64,000 bases of DNA, taken from positions 1 to 64,000 of the forward strand of contig SHZR01000012.1 of the NCBI GenBank assembly GCA_009692205.1, read 5' to 3'. Positions within the stretch are counted from its first letter, which is position 1. Each line of letters begins with the position of its first letter. Both the position numbers and the translations under genes were made by a program. A model generated the notes under the pieces. That model saw only the letters and a program-made list of their open reading frames with translations, was not told the DNA's origin and did no database searches. Shown here in pieces: positions 1 to 7,539 of the stretch. This DNA is from Gemmatimonadota bacterium (lineage in GTDB: Bacteria > Gemmatimonadota > Gemmatimonadetes > Longimicrobiales > Gaopeijiaceae).

Positions 1-2
1 GC

Positions 3-125
3 GAGATCGACCTCGCCGTGGCGGCGTGCGCAATCGTCTGGGACGGTACGCTCTGGACGTTGAATCCGGGTGACTTCACGGATATCCCCGGGCTTCGGCT
101 CTTCCACCCACCCGGACCCGGCTGA
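3..125 (+). CDS. C-terminal end of a PIN-domain (VapC-like) toxin, cut by the window edge
   Basis: The frame starting at base 3 stays open into the window edge and ends at a TGA at 123-125, giving 40 residues. They match the end of VapC-type PIN ribonucleases. An acidic residue sits in an E-I-D-L-A-V-A-A helix, then comes L-x-T-L-N-x-x-D-F, where N and D are the usual late metal-site residues, then D-I-P-G-L-R-L, the usual closing strand. VapC toxins are Mg-dependent RNases encoded next to an antitoxin, which would lie upstream, outside the window. The stop lies 9 bases from the stop of the convergent NHL gene. The family call rests on motif order over a short stretch, so it is good but not certain. 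Confidence 0.6.
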   Translation, partial: EIDLAVAACAIVWDGTLWTLNPGDFTDIPGLRLFHPPGPG

Positions 126-134
126 CCCCGACGC

Positions 135-1253
135 TCAGCGGATCCGCACGTACTTCAGCAAGCGCTGCGGCCGCGGCTCGCCGGCGAAGATGTTTCCGTT
201 TCGGTCCACCGTGAGGGACTCGGCGCCGCTTCCGCCCGCGGTGATCGGCGGATTGTCGCTCGGGTCCAGGATGAAGAAGTCGACCCATCCGGTCCGCACG
301 TCACCGACTCTGATCCCCTTTTCCCAACCCGTATTCTCGTTCATGTCCGACTCCGAGTCGGCCACATAGATCCGATCGGCGTCGTCGATCCAGATGTCGC
401 TCGGCATGCCGAACTGAGTCCACCGGGTGAGGTAGTTTCCGTCCTGGTCGAAGATCACGATCCGCTGGTTCTGGCGGTCGGCGACGAAGAGGCGCCCGCT
501 CGAGTCCATCGCGATGGCGTGGGGGCCGCGGAGTTGGCCCGGCCCGTATCCGGTCTCGCCGAATGCCTTGATGAACGTCCCGTCGCGCGAGTACTTCACG
601 ATCCGATTGTTCCCGGTCGCGTTGTGGCCGTCGACGACGAAGATGTCGCCGTTCGGCGCCGTGATGACATCGCTCGGGGCGGTGAAGTGGTAAGCGTCGC
701 TTCCCGAGACCCCCGCCTCGCCGAGCGTCATCAGGAGATCGCCCCGGGGGGAGAACTTGAAGACCTGGTGCCCGATGGGCCGGCCGTCGAGGCCTGCGGC
801 ACCCGGCGCCCGATCGCTTCCGCCCGCTTCCGTGATCCAGAGGTTGCCGTCGCGGTCCACGTGGAGCCCGTGCGGCCAATCGAACCTCCCGCCGCCGAAC
901 ATGGTCGTGACGTTCCCTGCCGGATCGAAGCGGAGAATGGGGTCGAGATCCGAATCGTTGCAGTACGTCTGGCTGCCCCGCGGCGTGCCGTCATTCCCGC
1001 ACCGCACGATCGCCCAGATGTGCTCCCCGTCCACGTCGACGTGGAGGCCTCCGGGCGATCCCATCGCTCTTCCGGCGGGGAGCTTCGCCCACGCCTCCCC
1101 GATGCGGCCTGGGCCACCGCCGGCCTGGAGGCCCTCGACCAGCCGATAGGGGTTCGGGCCCGTCTGGGCCTCGGCCGCGTGTCCGGGCAACGAGACGGCC
1201 AAGGCCACCGCAATGAGGACAGAGGTTAGGCCACGGGCTGAGGTGGGCATCAT
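135..1253 (-). CDS. Exported NHL-repeat six-bladed beta-propeller protein
   Basis: A 372-residue protein with a signal peptide (residues 1-29: polar start, hydrophobic core, A-E-A before the likely cleavage site). At least five NHL blades follow, recognisable as H-G-L-H-V-D-x-D-G-N-L-W-I-T-E, D-V-I-T-A-P-N-G-D-I-F-V-V-D, A-I-A-M-D-S-S-G-R-L-F-V-A-D, D-I-W-I-D-D-A-D-R-I-Y-V-A-D and S-L-T-V-D-R-N-G-N-I-F. NHL propellers bind ligands or proteins; a subgroup resembles peptidylglycine alpha-amidating lyase, but no activity can be assigned here. The frame extends upstream to 1565, but the start at 1253 is preferred: GGAG lies 7 bases before ATG and the signal peptide then begins directly. The protein probably acts in the periplasm or outside the cell. 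Confidence 0.8.
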   Translation of the reverse strand: MMPTSARGLTSVLIAVALAVSLPGHAAEAQTGPNPYRLVEGLQAGGGPGRIGEAWAKLPAGRAMGSPGGLHVDVDGEHIWAIVRCGNDGTPRGSQTYCNDSDLDPILRFDPAGNVTTMFGGGRFDWPHGLHVDRDGNLWITEAGGSDRAPGAAGLDGRPIGHQVFKFSPRGDLLMTLGEAGVSGSDAYHFTAPSDVITAPNGDIFVVDGHNATGNNRIVKYSRDGTFIKAFGETGYGPGQLRGPHAIAMDSSGRLFVADRQNQRIVIFDQDGNYLTRWTQFGMPSDIWIDDADRIYVADSESDMNENTGWEKGIRVGDVRTGWVDFFILDPSDNPPITAGGSGAESLTVDRNGNIFAGEPRPQRLLKYVRIR

Positions 1254-1493
1254 ACACTTTCTCCGGGAGCACATGGGGCTTCGACCCGCCGCGATCATAC
1301 GGGGCTCGCGGCGGGTTCGCGAGGGGATCTCGTCGCAGGTTCGGGCACCCCGAAACCCCGCATGGGCCAACGCTCCTGCCTCGCCTGGGGGTCGTCCGCA
1401 GCGACCCGGCGACCCAATGCTGTTAATCTTGTAGGCGCGGGTGACCAAAGTTCCGGTGCCCATGCGCCTCACTCGCAGCCCGGAAGACCTCGC

Positions 1494-2147
1494 ATGGCAC
1501 GTTCCGCAGTCAAGCGTCAGACGGGCCTTCGTAGGGAGCTCGCGGCCTCTCCCGAGTTGCTCCAAGTGGCACGCCAGTTGGCCCTGCTGGCCCTCGCGCT
1601 ACAAGACGCCGCACCGAGCCCTCGCCAGCGCGAAGAACTGCGCCGAGCCCTGGCCATCGCCGGCGATGCCCTTGGCTGGGCTGAGACGTCGGACAGCGGC
1701 GGAGAGTTGGTCGCGGATGTCAACGCCGACATGACGACATTGGCCACGCGGGGAGCCGAGTCTTTGGACCAAGACCTCGTGGAGGAATGGACCAACAAGC
1801 AGACGGAGGCGTCCCGACTCGGCGATGCCGCCGCGTACGCCCGAAAGCTGTCGGAGGACCCGAAGACCACCTATCCCGCTGAGATCACGTACTGCTATAC
1901 CGTCCGTGACCCCTACCAGCGCCTGATCACCAAGACGACGACGACCATCGCGAACGATCCCGCGGAGGCGCTTGCGGCCGCCGAAGCCCTCAGGAAGAGC
2001 ATCGAAGCCCGGACCAAGCTCGCGGATCTGATGGTCATCGACCTGGTGCATCGCCGCGAGCGACTGACCACGATCGCGCACAGTCTCCCCGACTTCGTCA
2101 GGTCGTCGCGAAGCCTGCTCGGCGAAGTGATCGCCAACCTGACGTAG
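1494..2147 (+). CDS. Hypothetical protein, mostly helical
   Basis: A 217-residue protein that I do not recognise. It has no signal peptide or membrane segment. Its sequence is alanine-, leucine- and charge-rich, with long predicted helices (residues 10-65 and 150-205). A central stretch around residues 125-155 carries Y-P-A-E-I-T-Y-C-Y-T-V-R-D-P-Y, followed by a threonine run (K-T-T-T-T-I). The frame is open upstream to 1362, but the ATG at 1494 is chosen because GGAAG lies just before it and the upstream residues look like translated intergenic DNA. The gene converges on dcd with a 7-base gap. Codon use looks like that of its neighbours. Confidence 0.55.
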   Translation: MARSAVKRQTGLRRELAASPELLQVARQLALLALALQDAAPSPRQREELRRALAIAGDALGWAETSDSGGELVADVNADMTTLATRGAESLDQDLVEEWTNKQTEASRLGDAAAYARKLSEDPKTTYPAEITYCYTVRDPYQRLITKTTTTIANDPAEALAAAEALRKSIEARTKLADLMVIDLVHRRERLTTIAHSLPDFVRSSRSLLGEVIANLT

Positions 2148-2154
2148 CCACGCC

Positions 2155-3675
2155 CTACAGTTTCGGCAGCGTGACCCCCGTCTGCTTCATGTACTTGCCC
2201 TTGCGGTCCGCGTAGGCCACTTCGGGCTCCTCGTCGCCCTCGAGGAAGAGCAGCTGCGCGATCCCCTCGCCGCCGTACACCTTCGCGGGCAGGGGCGTGG
2301 TGTTGGAGATCTCGAGCGTGAGGTAGCCCTCCCAGGTCGGCTCCAAGGGCGTCACGTTCACCACGAGACCGCAATTCCCCACGAAGACTCCGGCATCCAA
2401 CGCGAAATTGCCGGCCTCCGGGACCGTGAGGCAGTAGACGTCGTGTTGCCCGGGGAGCTCGCGGACAGAGACAACCTTGTGGTTGCGAGCCACGACGGCG
2501 GGCCGTCGAGAGCCTTCATCCTGGGCCCACGCTTCCCTCATCCGCTCACCCTGCTTGCTGCGCTCGGCTGGATCGCTGTATCGCGCGTACAGTCGGTCAC
2601 GGGCAGCCGCGCGGCGGTCCTCGTCGCGCCAGATCTCCAGGCGCCTCCGGCGTAGATCGGCGCGCGCCTGCTCGTAGCGAGGCTCGGACCCGAACGCCAC
2701 CGCGCGCGCTCTCTGAACCCGCGAGTAATTCTCCCGCCAGGCCGGATCCTCCGACAAACGCGCCAACGCGGCTCTAATGGCCTCGCTGTGCTCGTCCGGA
2801 TCGAAGTCCGGCCCGTAGGTGACGGCGTTGTGAAGCCGGATGTGCTCGCCAGGCTCCATTCGCTCCAGGTTCCACGGGTTGTTATTGCGGCGGTCGTGAT
2901 CGCGGTGGTGCCGGTGGGTCCCGGGAACGTCCGGGTAGATGCCGTTCCGAACGTTCCACTCGTCCGCCAGGCGGTGCGTCGGCCACAAGTGACCATTGAG
3001 CGGCTGGTAGAGGGATTCGTAGCCCCTGATCAGCTCCCGGTAGAGCGGCATCAAGGAGTCCCCAGGACGCAGCTCATGCGCGGTCGAACGCCGGCCGTCC
3101 CGCAAAATGAACACGTGGTCGGGCGTGGCACGGACGGTCTGGCCGTTGTCGAGGCCGATCTCCATGAGAGCGTCTCGATCGATGTATCGAGGGGCGTCGA
3201 GAAGCGTGACCACGATCCGCCCGAACTCTCCGAGCGAGTATCCCCAGAACATCTCGCCACGGTCGTATCGCTCGGCCATCTGCTCGAGGGTGGGAGCGGA
3301 GCCGTCCACGAGCGCGACGCGCGTGTCCGCGCTAAAGCAACGCGCGTACGTCGATTTTCCTACACAAATCGCGAGTACGTCGCGCGGAATCCTGAAGTAC
3401 TCCTCGGTGCGCGCGAGCGCGAACGAATTCGGCGGGATGATGCACTCCTTCCCGCGGATGTCGACGAACGAGCGATCGTCGAAGTTCTTTGGATCCACGA
3501 GCGCGTTGTGGACGTTGGTGAAGACCTTGAACTCCGTTGACACGCGGATGTCGTAGCCGTAGGACGAGAGCCCGTAAGAGATGACGCCATCTCGCACCTG
3601 ACCGCGCTCGAAGGGCTCGATCATCCGGTGCTCTTCGCACATCCGGCGGATCCACTTGTCGCACTTGATCGGCAT
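2155..3675 (-). CDS. dcd: dCTP deaminase interrupted by an in-frame intein
   Basis: The 506-residue reading frame encodes a 184-residue dCTP deaminase split by a 322-residue intein. Dcd converts dCTP to dUTP, the precursor for dTMP. The N-extein (1-112) has Y-G-Y-D-I-R-V and ends in G-K-S-T-Y-A-R, the active-site motif with the catalytic Ser108 and Arg112 equivalents. The C-extein (435-506) continues C-G-L-V-V-N-V and contains L-T-L-E-I-S-N-T-T, whose Glu455 (133 after splicing) is the expected catalytic base. The spliced length is normal for the family. GAGG lies 9 bases before ATG. The gene is transcribed divergently from nuo. Splicing is required for function, because the intein separates the catalytic Arg from the rest of the fold. 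Confidence 0.93.
   Translation of the reverse strand: MPIKCDKWIRRMCEEHRMIEPFERGQVRDGVISYGLSSYGYDIRVSTEFKVFTNVHNALVDPKNFDDRSFVDIRGKECIIPPNSFALARTEEYFRIPRDVLAICVGKSTYARCFSADTRVALVDGSAPTLEQMAERYDRGEMFWGYSLGEFGRIVVTLLDAPRYIDRDALMEIGLDNGQTVRATPDHVFILRDGRRSTAHELRPGDSLMPLYRELIRGYESLYQPLNGHLWPTHRLADEWNVRNGIYPDVPGTHRHHRDHDRRNNNPWNLERMEPGEHIRLHNAVTYGPDFDPDEHSEAIRAALARLSEDPAWRENYSRVQRARAVAFGSEPRYEQARADLRRRRLEIWRDEDRRAAARDRLYARYSDPAERSKQGERMREAWAQDEGSRRPAVVARNHKVVSVRELPGQHDVYCLTVPEAGNFALDAGVFVGNCGLVVNVTPLEPTWEGYLTLEISNTTPLPAKVYGGEGIAQLLFLEGDEEPEVAYADRKGKYMKQTGVTLPKL
2374..3339 (-). other. Intein with HNH homing endonuclease, in dcd
   Basis: This 322-residue intein covers residues 113-434 of the dcd frame. 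It starts with Cys113 (C-F-S-A-D-T-R-V, block A) and has the block B motif A-T-P-D-H (His187). It ends V-F-V-G-N (Asn434) followed by Cys435 as the +1 nucleophile, so all splicing residues except the usual penultimate His (here Gly) are present. Residues 254-282 form an HNH nuclease ([15 protein letters not shown] then E-H-I-R-L-H). Residues 295-390 hold three Trp-containing basic repeats (A-W-R-E-N, E-I-W-R-D, E-A-W-A-Q), like the NUMOD-type DNA-binding helices of homing enzymes. Block F is D-V-Y-C-L-T-V-P. The endonuclease looks intact. Confidence 0.92.
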
Positions 3676-3709
3676 CTACGAGGTCCTCGGAAAGGGGCCC
3701 GCACGGCCA

Positions 3710-3739
3710 AACATAGATGCCCGCCGGAAGGTCGTGCAA
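3710..3739 (-). promoter_or_regulatory. Predicted sigma-70 promoter of dcd
   Basis: Read on the minus strand, TTGCAC (3739-3734) is followed after 18 bases by TATGTT (3715-3710), 35 bases upstream of the dcd ATG. It is the best -35/-10 pair in the dcd/nuo divergent region on this strand. Confidence 0.45.
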
Positions 3740-3777
3740 ACGCCCGAAAGATCCGGAAAAAGTGCAGCTTCCTCCGG

Positions 3778-3807
3778 TTGACACTCCAACGACGCGTCCG
3801 GTAGCTT
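3778..3807 (+). promoter_or_regulatory. Predicted sigma-70 promoter of the nuo operon
   Basis: A perfect TTGACA (3778-3783) lies 18 bases before TAGCTT (3802-3807). Transcription would begin near 3814, leaving a leader of about 43 bases before nuoA. No other strong promoter was seen inside the tightly packed nuo operon. Confidence 0.6.
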
Positions 3808-3856
3808 TGGCGCGCCAGTCGGGCCTCGTGAACGATTTCACAAATCGAGACGACCC

Positions 3857-4213
3857 ATGTCGGGAGCCTATCTCCCCTTCCTTCTTCTCCTCGGCATCTC
3901 GGTCCTGAACGCCGTGGGGATGGTCGTCACCTCCCACATCCTGAACCCCCGGCGGGACACCCCCCAGAAGCTCATGCCGTACGAGTCGGGCATGATCCCG
4001 CTCGGCAGCACGCGGCACCGTTTCTCGGTGAAGTTCTACATGGTCGCGATCAGTTTCATCGTCTTCGACATCGAGACGATCTTCCTGATCCCGTGGGCGG
4101 TGCAGATGCGCGACTTGGGGTGGGGTCCGTTCGTCGCCGTGCTCCTCTTCGTTGGCGTGCTGGCCGCTGGTCTCGTCTACGAGTGGAAGAAGGGAGGGCT
4201 CGAGTGGGCCTAG
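3857..4213 (+). CDS. nuoA: NADH-quinone oxidoreductase subunit A
   Basis: A 118-residue membrane subunit of complex I, which couples NADH oxidation and quinone reduction to proton pumping. It has three membrane segments (about 5-28, 60-80, 88-108). The conserved loop is [10 protein letters not shown] before F-S-V-K-F-Y-M-V-A, and the second helix carries [11 protein letters not shown] with the conserved acidic residues. Length is normal. It is first in a complete nuoA-N operon and overlaps the nuoB start by 10 bases. The start is fixed by the family N-terminus; the ribosome site is weak. Confidence 0.95.
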   Translation: MSGAYLPFLLLLGISVLNAVGMVVTSHILNPRRDTPQKLMPYESGMIPLGSTRHRFSVKFYMVAISFIVFDIETIFLIPWAVQMRDLGWGPFVAVLLFVGVLAAGLVYEWKKGGLEWA

Positions 4214-4887
4214 GCGACATCCTCCCCGGGGGCGGAGTCAGCAAGAGCGAGGGCGGCCTCTTCGGAGCCGGCGGGCCGACGTTTCTGACGACGAAGCTCG
4301 ACTTCGTGATCAACTGGGGCCGGGCTAATTCGCTCTGGCCGATGCCGTTCGGCACGGCGTGCTGCGCGATCGAGATGATGGCCGCGGCGGCCTCGAACTT
4401 CGACCTCGCGCGCTTCGGCATGGAGCGCATGTCGTTCAGTCCGAGACAGGCCGACGTACTGATCTGTGCGGGCCGCGTGCCGTACAAGCTCGCTCCGGTG
4501 CTCCGCCGCATCTGGGACCAGATGCCGCAGCCGAAGTGGTGCGTCTCGATGGGCGCGTGCGCGAGCTCGGGCGGCGTGTTCGACGTCTACTCGATGGTGC
4601 AGGGGATCGACACGATCGTCCCGGTCGACGTCTACGTCCCGGGCTGCCCGCCGCGTCCCGAAGGGCTGATCTACGGCCTGATGATGATCCAGGAGAAGAT
4701 CCGTCAGGAGTCGCTCGGCAAGCACTTCGAGCACCGGGCCGAGGACCCAGCGGACGTCGCTCGCCCCGAGGCCGAGGAGCTCGAGATCGTGGGCCTGACG
4801 GGTCCGTTCGGGAACTCGACGCAGCAGGATCAGCTCTCGGACGGCGTCGCGGTCAGGGCCGGCGAGGGCCGGCCGAAGACGTCCTGA
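4204..4887 (+). CDS. nuoB: NADH-quinone oxidoreductase subunit B (N2 cluster)
   Basis: A 227-residue peripheral-arm subunit that carries the terminal [4Fe-4S] cluster N2, which passes electrons to quinone. The four ligands are visible: the tandem Cys53-Cys54 (T-A-C-C-A-I-E), Cys119 (M-G-A-C-A) and Cys148 (V-P-G-C-P-P-R-P-E). The GTG start at 4204 lies inside the end of nuoA and has GGAGG upstream; the open frame before it is nuoA read in another frame. The C-terminal 40 residues beyond the core are acidic and look unstructured. Translation is probably coupled to nuoA. Confidence 0.95.
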   Translation: MGLGDILPGGGVSKSEGGLFGAGGPTFLTTKLDFVINWGRANSLWPMPFGTACCAIEMMAAAASNFDLARFGMERMSFSPRQADVLICAGRVPYKLAPVLRRIWDQMPQPKWCVSMGACASSGGVFDVYSMVQGIDTIVPVDVYVPGCPPRPEGLIYGLMMIQEKIRQESLGKHFEHRAEDPADVARPEAEELEIVGLTGPFGNSTQQDQLSDGVAVRAGEGRPKTS

Positions 4888-4895
4888 CGCCACGC

Positions 4896-5594
4896 ATGAA
4901 GCCAGGGACGCCGGGGGGCCTCGACGCGGTGGAGACGGGTCCGCTCCCGTCCGACGCGCCGACCCGAACCGTTGCGCCCCAGTCGGCGACGCCCAGCGAT
5001 CACCCCTCCGTCGCCGCGCTCGTCGCGCGTTTCGGTGACGCGATCCGGCGCCACCGCGTGAGCGCGGGAGATCAGACGGTGGTCTGGATCGACCCGGCGA
5101 AGAACCTGGAAGTGCTCCGTTGGCTGAAGGACGACCCGACTCAGCTTTACGACATGATGTCGGACGTCACGGGTGTGGACTACGGCACCGGAACGGTTGA
5201 CGTCGTCTATCAGATGTTCTCGACCATGCACAAGCGCGCGCTTCGAGTGCGCTGCGAGCTACCCGTGAGCGCGCTCGAGATCGACTCGGTCGCAGGCCTC
5301 TGGCACTCGGCCGATTGGCTCGAGCGCGAGGTCTACGACCTCTTCGGCGTGACGTTCCGCGGACATCCGGACCCGCGCCGCATCCTCATGCCGGACGACT
5401 ACGCCGAGGGGCATCCGCTCCGGAAGGACTTCCCCCTGCGGGGCCGCTTCTCGCGGGCCGAGCAGACGAGACGGGCGCTCGCGCAGGACGTCGAGCGCTT
5501 CTACACGCCGACGGATCTGCAGCACGGCGGACCTCCCCAGGAGGTTCTCGCTTCCGGACACGGCGCGCCGGGCGAGAGCGGGGGCGCAGCCTGA
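4896..5594 (+). CDS. nuoC: NADH-quinone oxidoreductase subunit C (30 kDa)
   Basis: A 232-residue peripheral subunit of complex I that packs against NuoD. The signature is E-R-E-V-Y-D-L-F-G-V followed by H-P-D-P-R-R-I-L-M-P-D-D-Y and G-H-P-L-R-K-D-F-P-L, all present between about residues 135 and 180. The first 50 residues are a Pro/Ala-rich extension before the folded domain. The ATG at 4896 is 8 bases after the nuoB stop, and its stop TGA overlaps the nuoD ATG (TGATG). NuoC and NuoD are separate proteins here, not fused as in enterobacteria. Confidence 0.95.
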   Translation: MKPGTPGGLDAVETGPLPSDAPTRTVAPQSATPSDHPSVAALVARFGDAIRRHRVSAGDQTVVWIDPAKNLEVLRWLKDDPTQLYDMMSDVTGVDYGTGTVDVVYQMFSTMHKRALRVRCELPVSALEIDSVAGLWHSADWLEREVYDLFGVTFRGHPDPRRILMPDDYAEGHPLRKDFPLRGRFSRAEQTRRALAQDVERFYTPTDLQHGGPPQEVLASGHGAPGESGGAA

Positions 5595-6874
5595 TGGGCC
5601 AGAAGACCCTCGAGTTCGCGGTGGGGCGGAACCCCGAGATGGGCGTGAGCGGCCGGCCGACGGCGAGCCCACTCGCCCCCTTCGACATCGCGGAGCCCGA
5701 GTTCGACACGCAGAAGATGCTCATCAACATCGGCCCTCAGCACCCGGCGACGCACGGCGTGCTCCGGCTGGTCTGTGAGCTCGACGGCGAGACCGTGCTC
5801 AGCGTGGTCCCGCACATCGGCTTCCTGCACTCCTCGTTCGAGAAGCTCGGCGAATACCGGACGTGGAATCAGATCGTGCCGCTGACCGACCGCATGGACT
5901 ACCTCGCGCCGCTGATCTACAACTGCGCGTACGTCATGTCGGTCGAGAAGCTGATGGGCATCGAGGTGACGGAGCGCTGCAAGGTCGTGCGCGTGATATG
6001 CATGGAGCTCGACCGGATCTTCGGGCACCTGCTCTGGCTCGGCACCACCGCGATCGACGTGGGCGCGTTCACGCCTTTCCTGTACGCGTTCCAGCAGCGC
6101 GAGAAGATCTACACGCTGCACGAGGCGCTCACGGGTGCGCGCATCACGACCTCGGCGACGCGCGTGGGCGGCATGATGGCCGATCTGCCCACCGGGTGGA
6201 TCGAAGCTCTCGTCGACTTCCTCGACAAGTTTCCGAAGACGCTCGGCGAGATCGACCACCTCCTCACGACCAACCAGATCCACATCGGGCGCACGCAGGG
6301 CATCGGCGCGATTTCTCGCACGGACGCCATCAACTACGGCCTCACCGGCCCGAACCTCCGCGCGACCGGCGTCGACTACGACGTGCGGAAGGACCGTCCC
6401 TACTACGACTACGAGACGTACGACTTCGATGTCCCCGTGGGTGAGCACGGCGACTGCTACGATCGCTACCTCTGCCGCATGGAGGAAATGCGCCAGAGCG
6501 TGCGCATCCTGCGGCAGGCGATCGCGCGGCTCCCCGGCGGACCGATCAACGTGGCGGACCCGAACATCTCGCTGCCCTCCAAGACCGACTGCATGTCGGA
6601 CATGGAGAGCATGATCCACCACTTCAAGCTGATCACCGAGGGCATCAAGGCTCCCGAGGGTGACTGCTATTACGCGGTCGAGGGCTCGAAGGGCGAGCTC
6701 GGCATGTACATCGTCGCCGAGGAAGGGAGCACCAAACCGGTGCGCTGGCGCGTGCGTCCCCCTTCGTTCGTGAACCTGTCGGTGATCGCCAAGCTCGCCG
6801 AAGGGCACCTCGTCTCCGATCTCATCATGATCAACGCGAGCCTCGATATCGTGCTCGGGGAGATCGATCGATGA
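5594..6874 (+). CDS. nuoD: NADH-quinone oxidoreductase subunit D (49 kDa)
   Basis: A 426-residue subunit that forms the quinone-binding cavity with NuoB. Its N-terminal core has I-G-P-Q-H-P-A-T-H-G-V-L-R, the quinone-site histidine loop, followed by H-I-G-F-L-H-S-S-F-E-K. Further conserved parts are M-D-Y-L-A-P-L, R-V-I-C-M-E-L-D-R-I and the C-terminal D-I-V-L-G-E-I-D-R. About 40 residues precede the core, slightly longer than usual. The ATG overlaps the nuoC stop and the TGA overlaps the nuoE start (ATGA), which points to coupled translation. Confidence 0.96.
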   Translation: MGQKTLEFAVGRNPEMGVSGRPTASPLAPFDIAEPEFDTQKMLINIGPQHPATHGVLRLVCELDGETVLSVVPHIGFLHSSFEKLGEYRTWNQIVPLTDRMDYLAPLIYNCAYVMSVEKLMGIEVTERCKVVRVICMELDRIFGHLLWLGTTAIDVGAFTPFLYAFQQREKIYTLHEALTGARITTSATRVGGMMADLPTGWIEALVDFLDKFPKTLGEIDHLLTTNQIHIGRTQGIGAISRTDAINYGLTGPNLRATGVDYDVRKDRPYYDYETYDFDVPVGEHGDCYDRYLCRMEEMRQSVRILRQAIARLPGGPINVADPNISLPSKTDCMSDMESMIHHFKLITEGIKAPEGDCYYAVEGSKGELGMYIVAEEGSTKPVRWRVRPPSFVNLSVIAKLAEGHLVSDLIMINASLDIVLGEIDR

Positions 6875-7536
6875 GCCACGACGTGGGCAAAGTCCCCTTC
6901 AAGAACCCTGGCTGGGCGGGCAACACCGGCGAATTCGACCTCACCGAGGCTCAGGTACGAGGGGACGACTTCGTCGGCGAGCGTCCGAAGCATGGAGGCC
7001 ACGCGTCGGGCGCGGGCACGTTGCCCTACATGCTGGCGGACAAGTCGCCCGAGGCACCGCTCTTCGAGGGCGAGTACAAGCAGCGGTTCGACAAGATCCT
7101 CACCCGGTATCCGACCAAGCGCGCCGCACTCCTCCCGGCGCTCGCGCTCGCGCAGGAGATCCGCGGACACGTGAGCCCGGAGTCCATGGATCGGGTGGCT
7201 GAGCTGCTCGAGCTCTCGCCGGCCTATGTGCGGGGCGTCGCCACGTTCTACACGATGTACAACAAGGCGCCCGTCGGCCGGTACCTCGTCCAGGTGTGCA
7301 CGAACATTTCGTGCAACCTCTGCGGGGCCGACGAGGTACTCGCGACGTTCCTCCGCTACACCGACACGGAGATCGGCGAGACGTCCGAGGATGGCAACTT
7401 CATGGTCGTCGAGGCAGAGTGCCTGGCCGCGTGCGGATTCCCCACGTGCGTGCAGATCAACTCTCGCTACTACGAGAACGTGACGCCCGCCGAGGTGCAG
7501 AAGATCGTCGAGCACCTGAAGGCGCAGGGGGACTGA
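6871..7536 (+). CDS. nuoE: NADH-quinone oxidoreductase subunit E with N-terminal extension
   Basis: A 221-residue [2Fe-2S] (N1a) subunit of the NADH-oxidising module. The cluster ligands are Cys143 and Cys148 (C-T-N-I-S-C) and Cys184 and Cys188 (C-L-A-A-C). The family core begins near residue 65 (F-E-G-E-Y-K-Q-R-F-D-K-I) and is of normal length. The first 60 or so residues are an extra segment rich in Gly, His and charged residues, absent from most NuoE proteins. The ATG overlaps the nuoD stop, so the extension is probably translated. nuoF follows after 3 bases. Confidence 0.94.
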   Translation: MSHDVGKVPFKNPGWAGNTGEFDLTEAQVRGDDFVGERPKHGGHASGAGTLPYMLADKSPEAPLFEGEYKQRFDKILTRYPTKRAALLPALALAQEIRGHVSPESMDRVAELLELSPAYVRGVATFYTMYNKAPVGRYLVQVCTNISCNLCGADEVLATFLRYTDTEIGETSEDGNFMVVEAECLAACGFPTCVQINSRYYENVTPAEVQKIVEHLKAQGD

Positions 7537-7539
7537 GCG

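Noticed and set aside
135-1565. Longer NHL protein starting at 1565
   Set aside because: The added 104 residues are Arg/Gly-rich, read across the divergent intergenic region, and would place the signal peptide in the middle.
5501-6808. Long open frame (435 codons) on the minus strand over nuoD
   Set aside because: Its protein is His/Arg/Val-rich with no domain, and nuoD on the other strand is certain. High GC alone keeps such antisense frames open.
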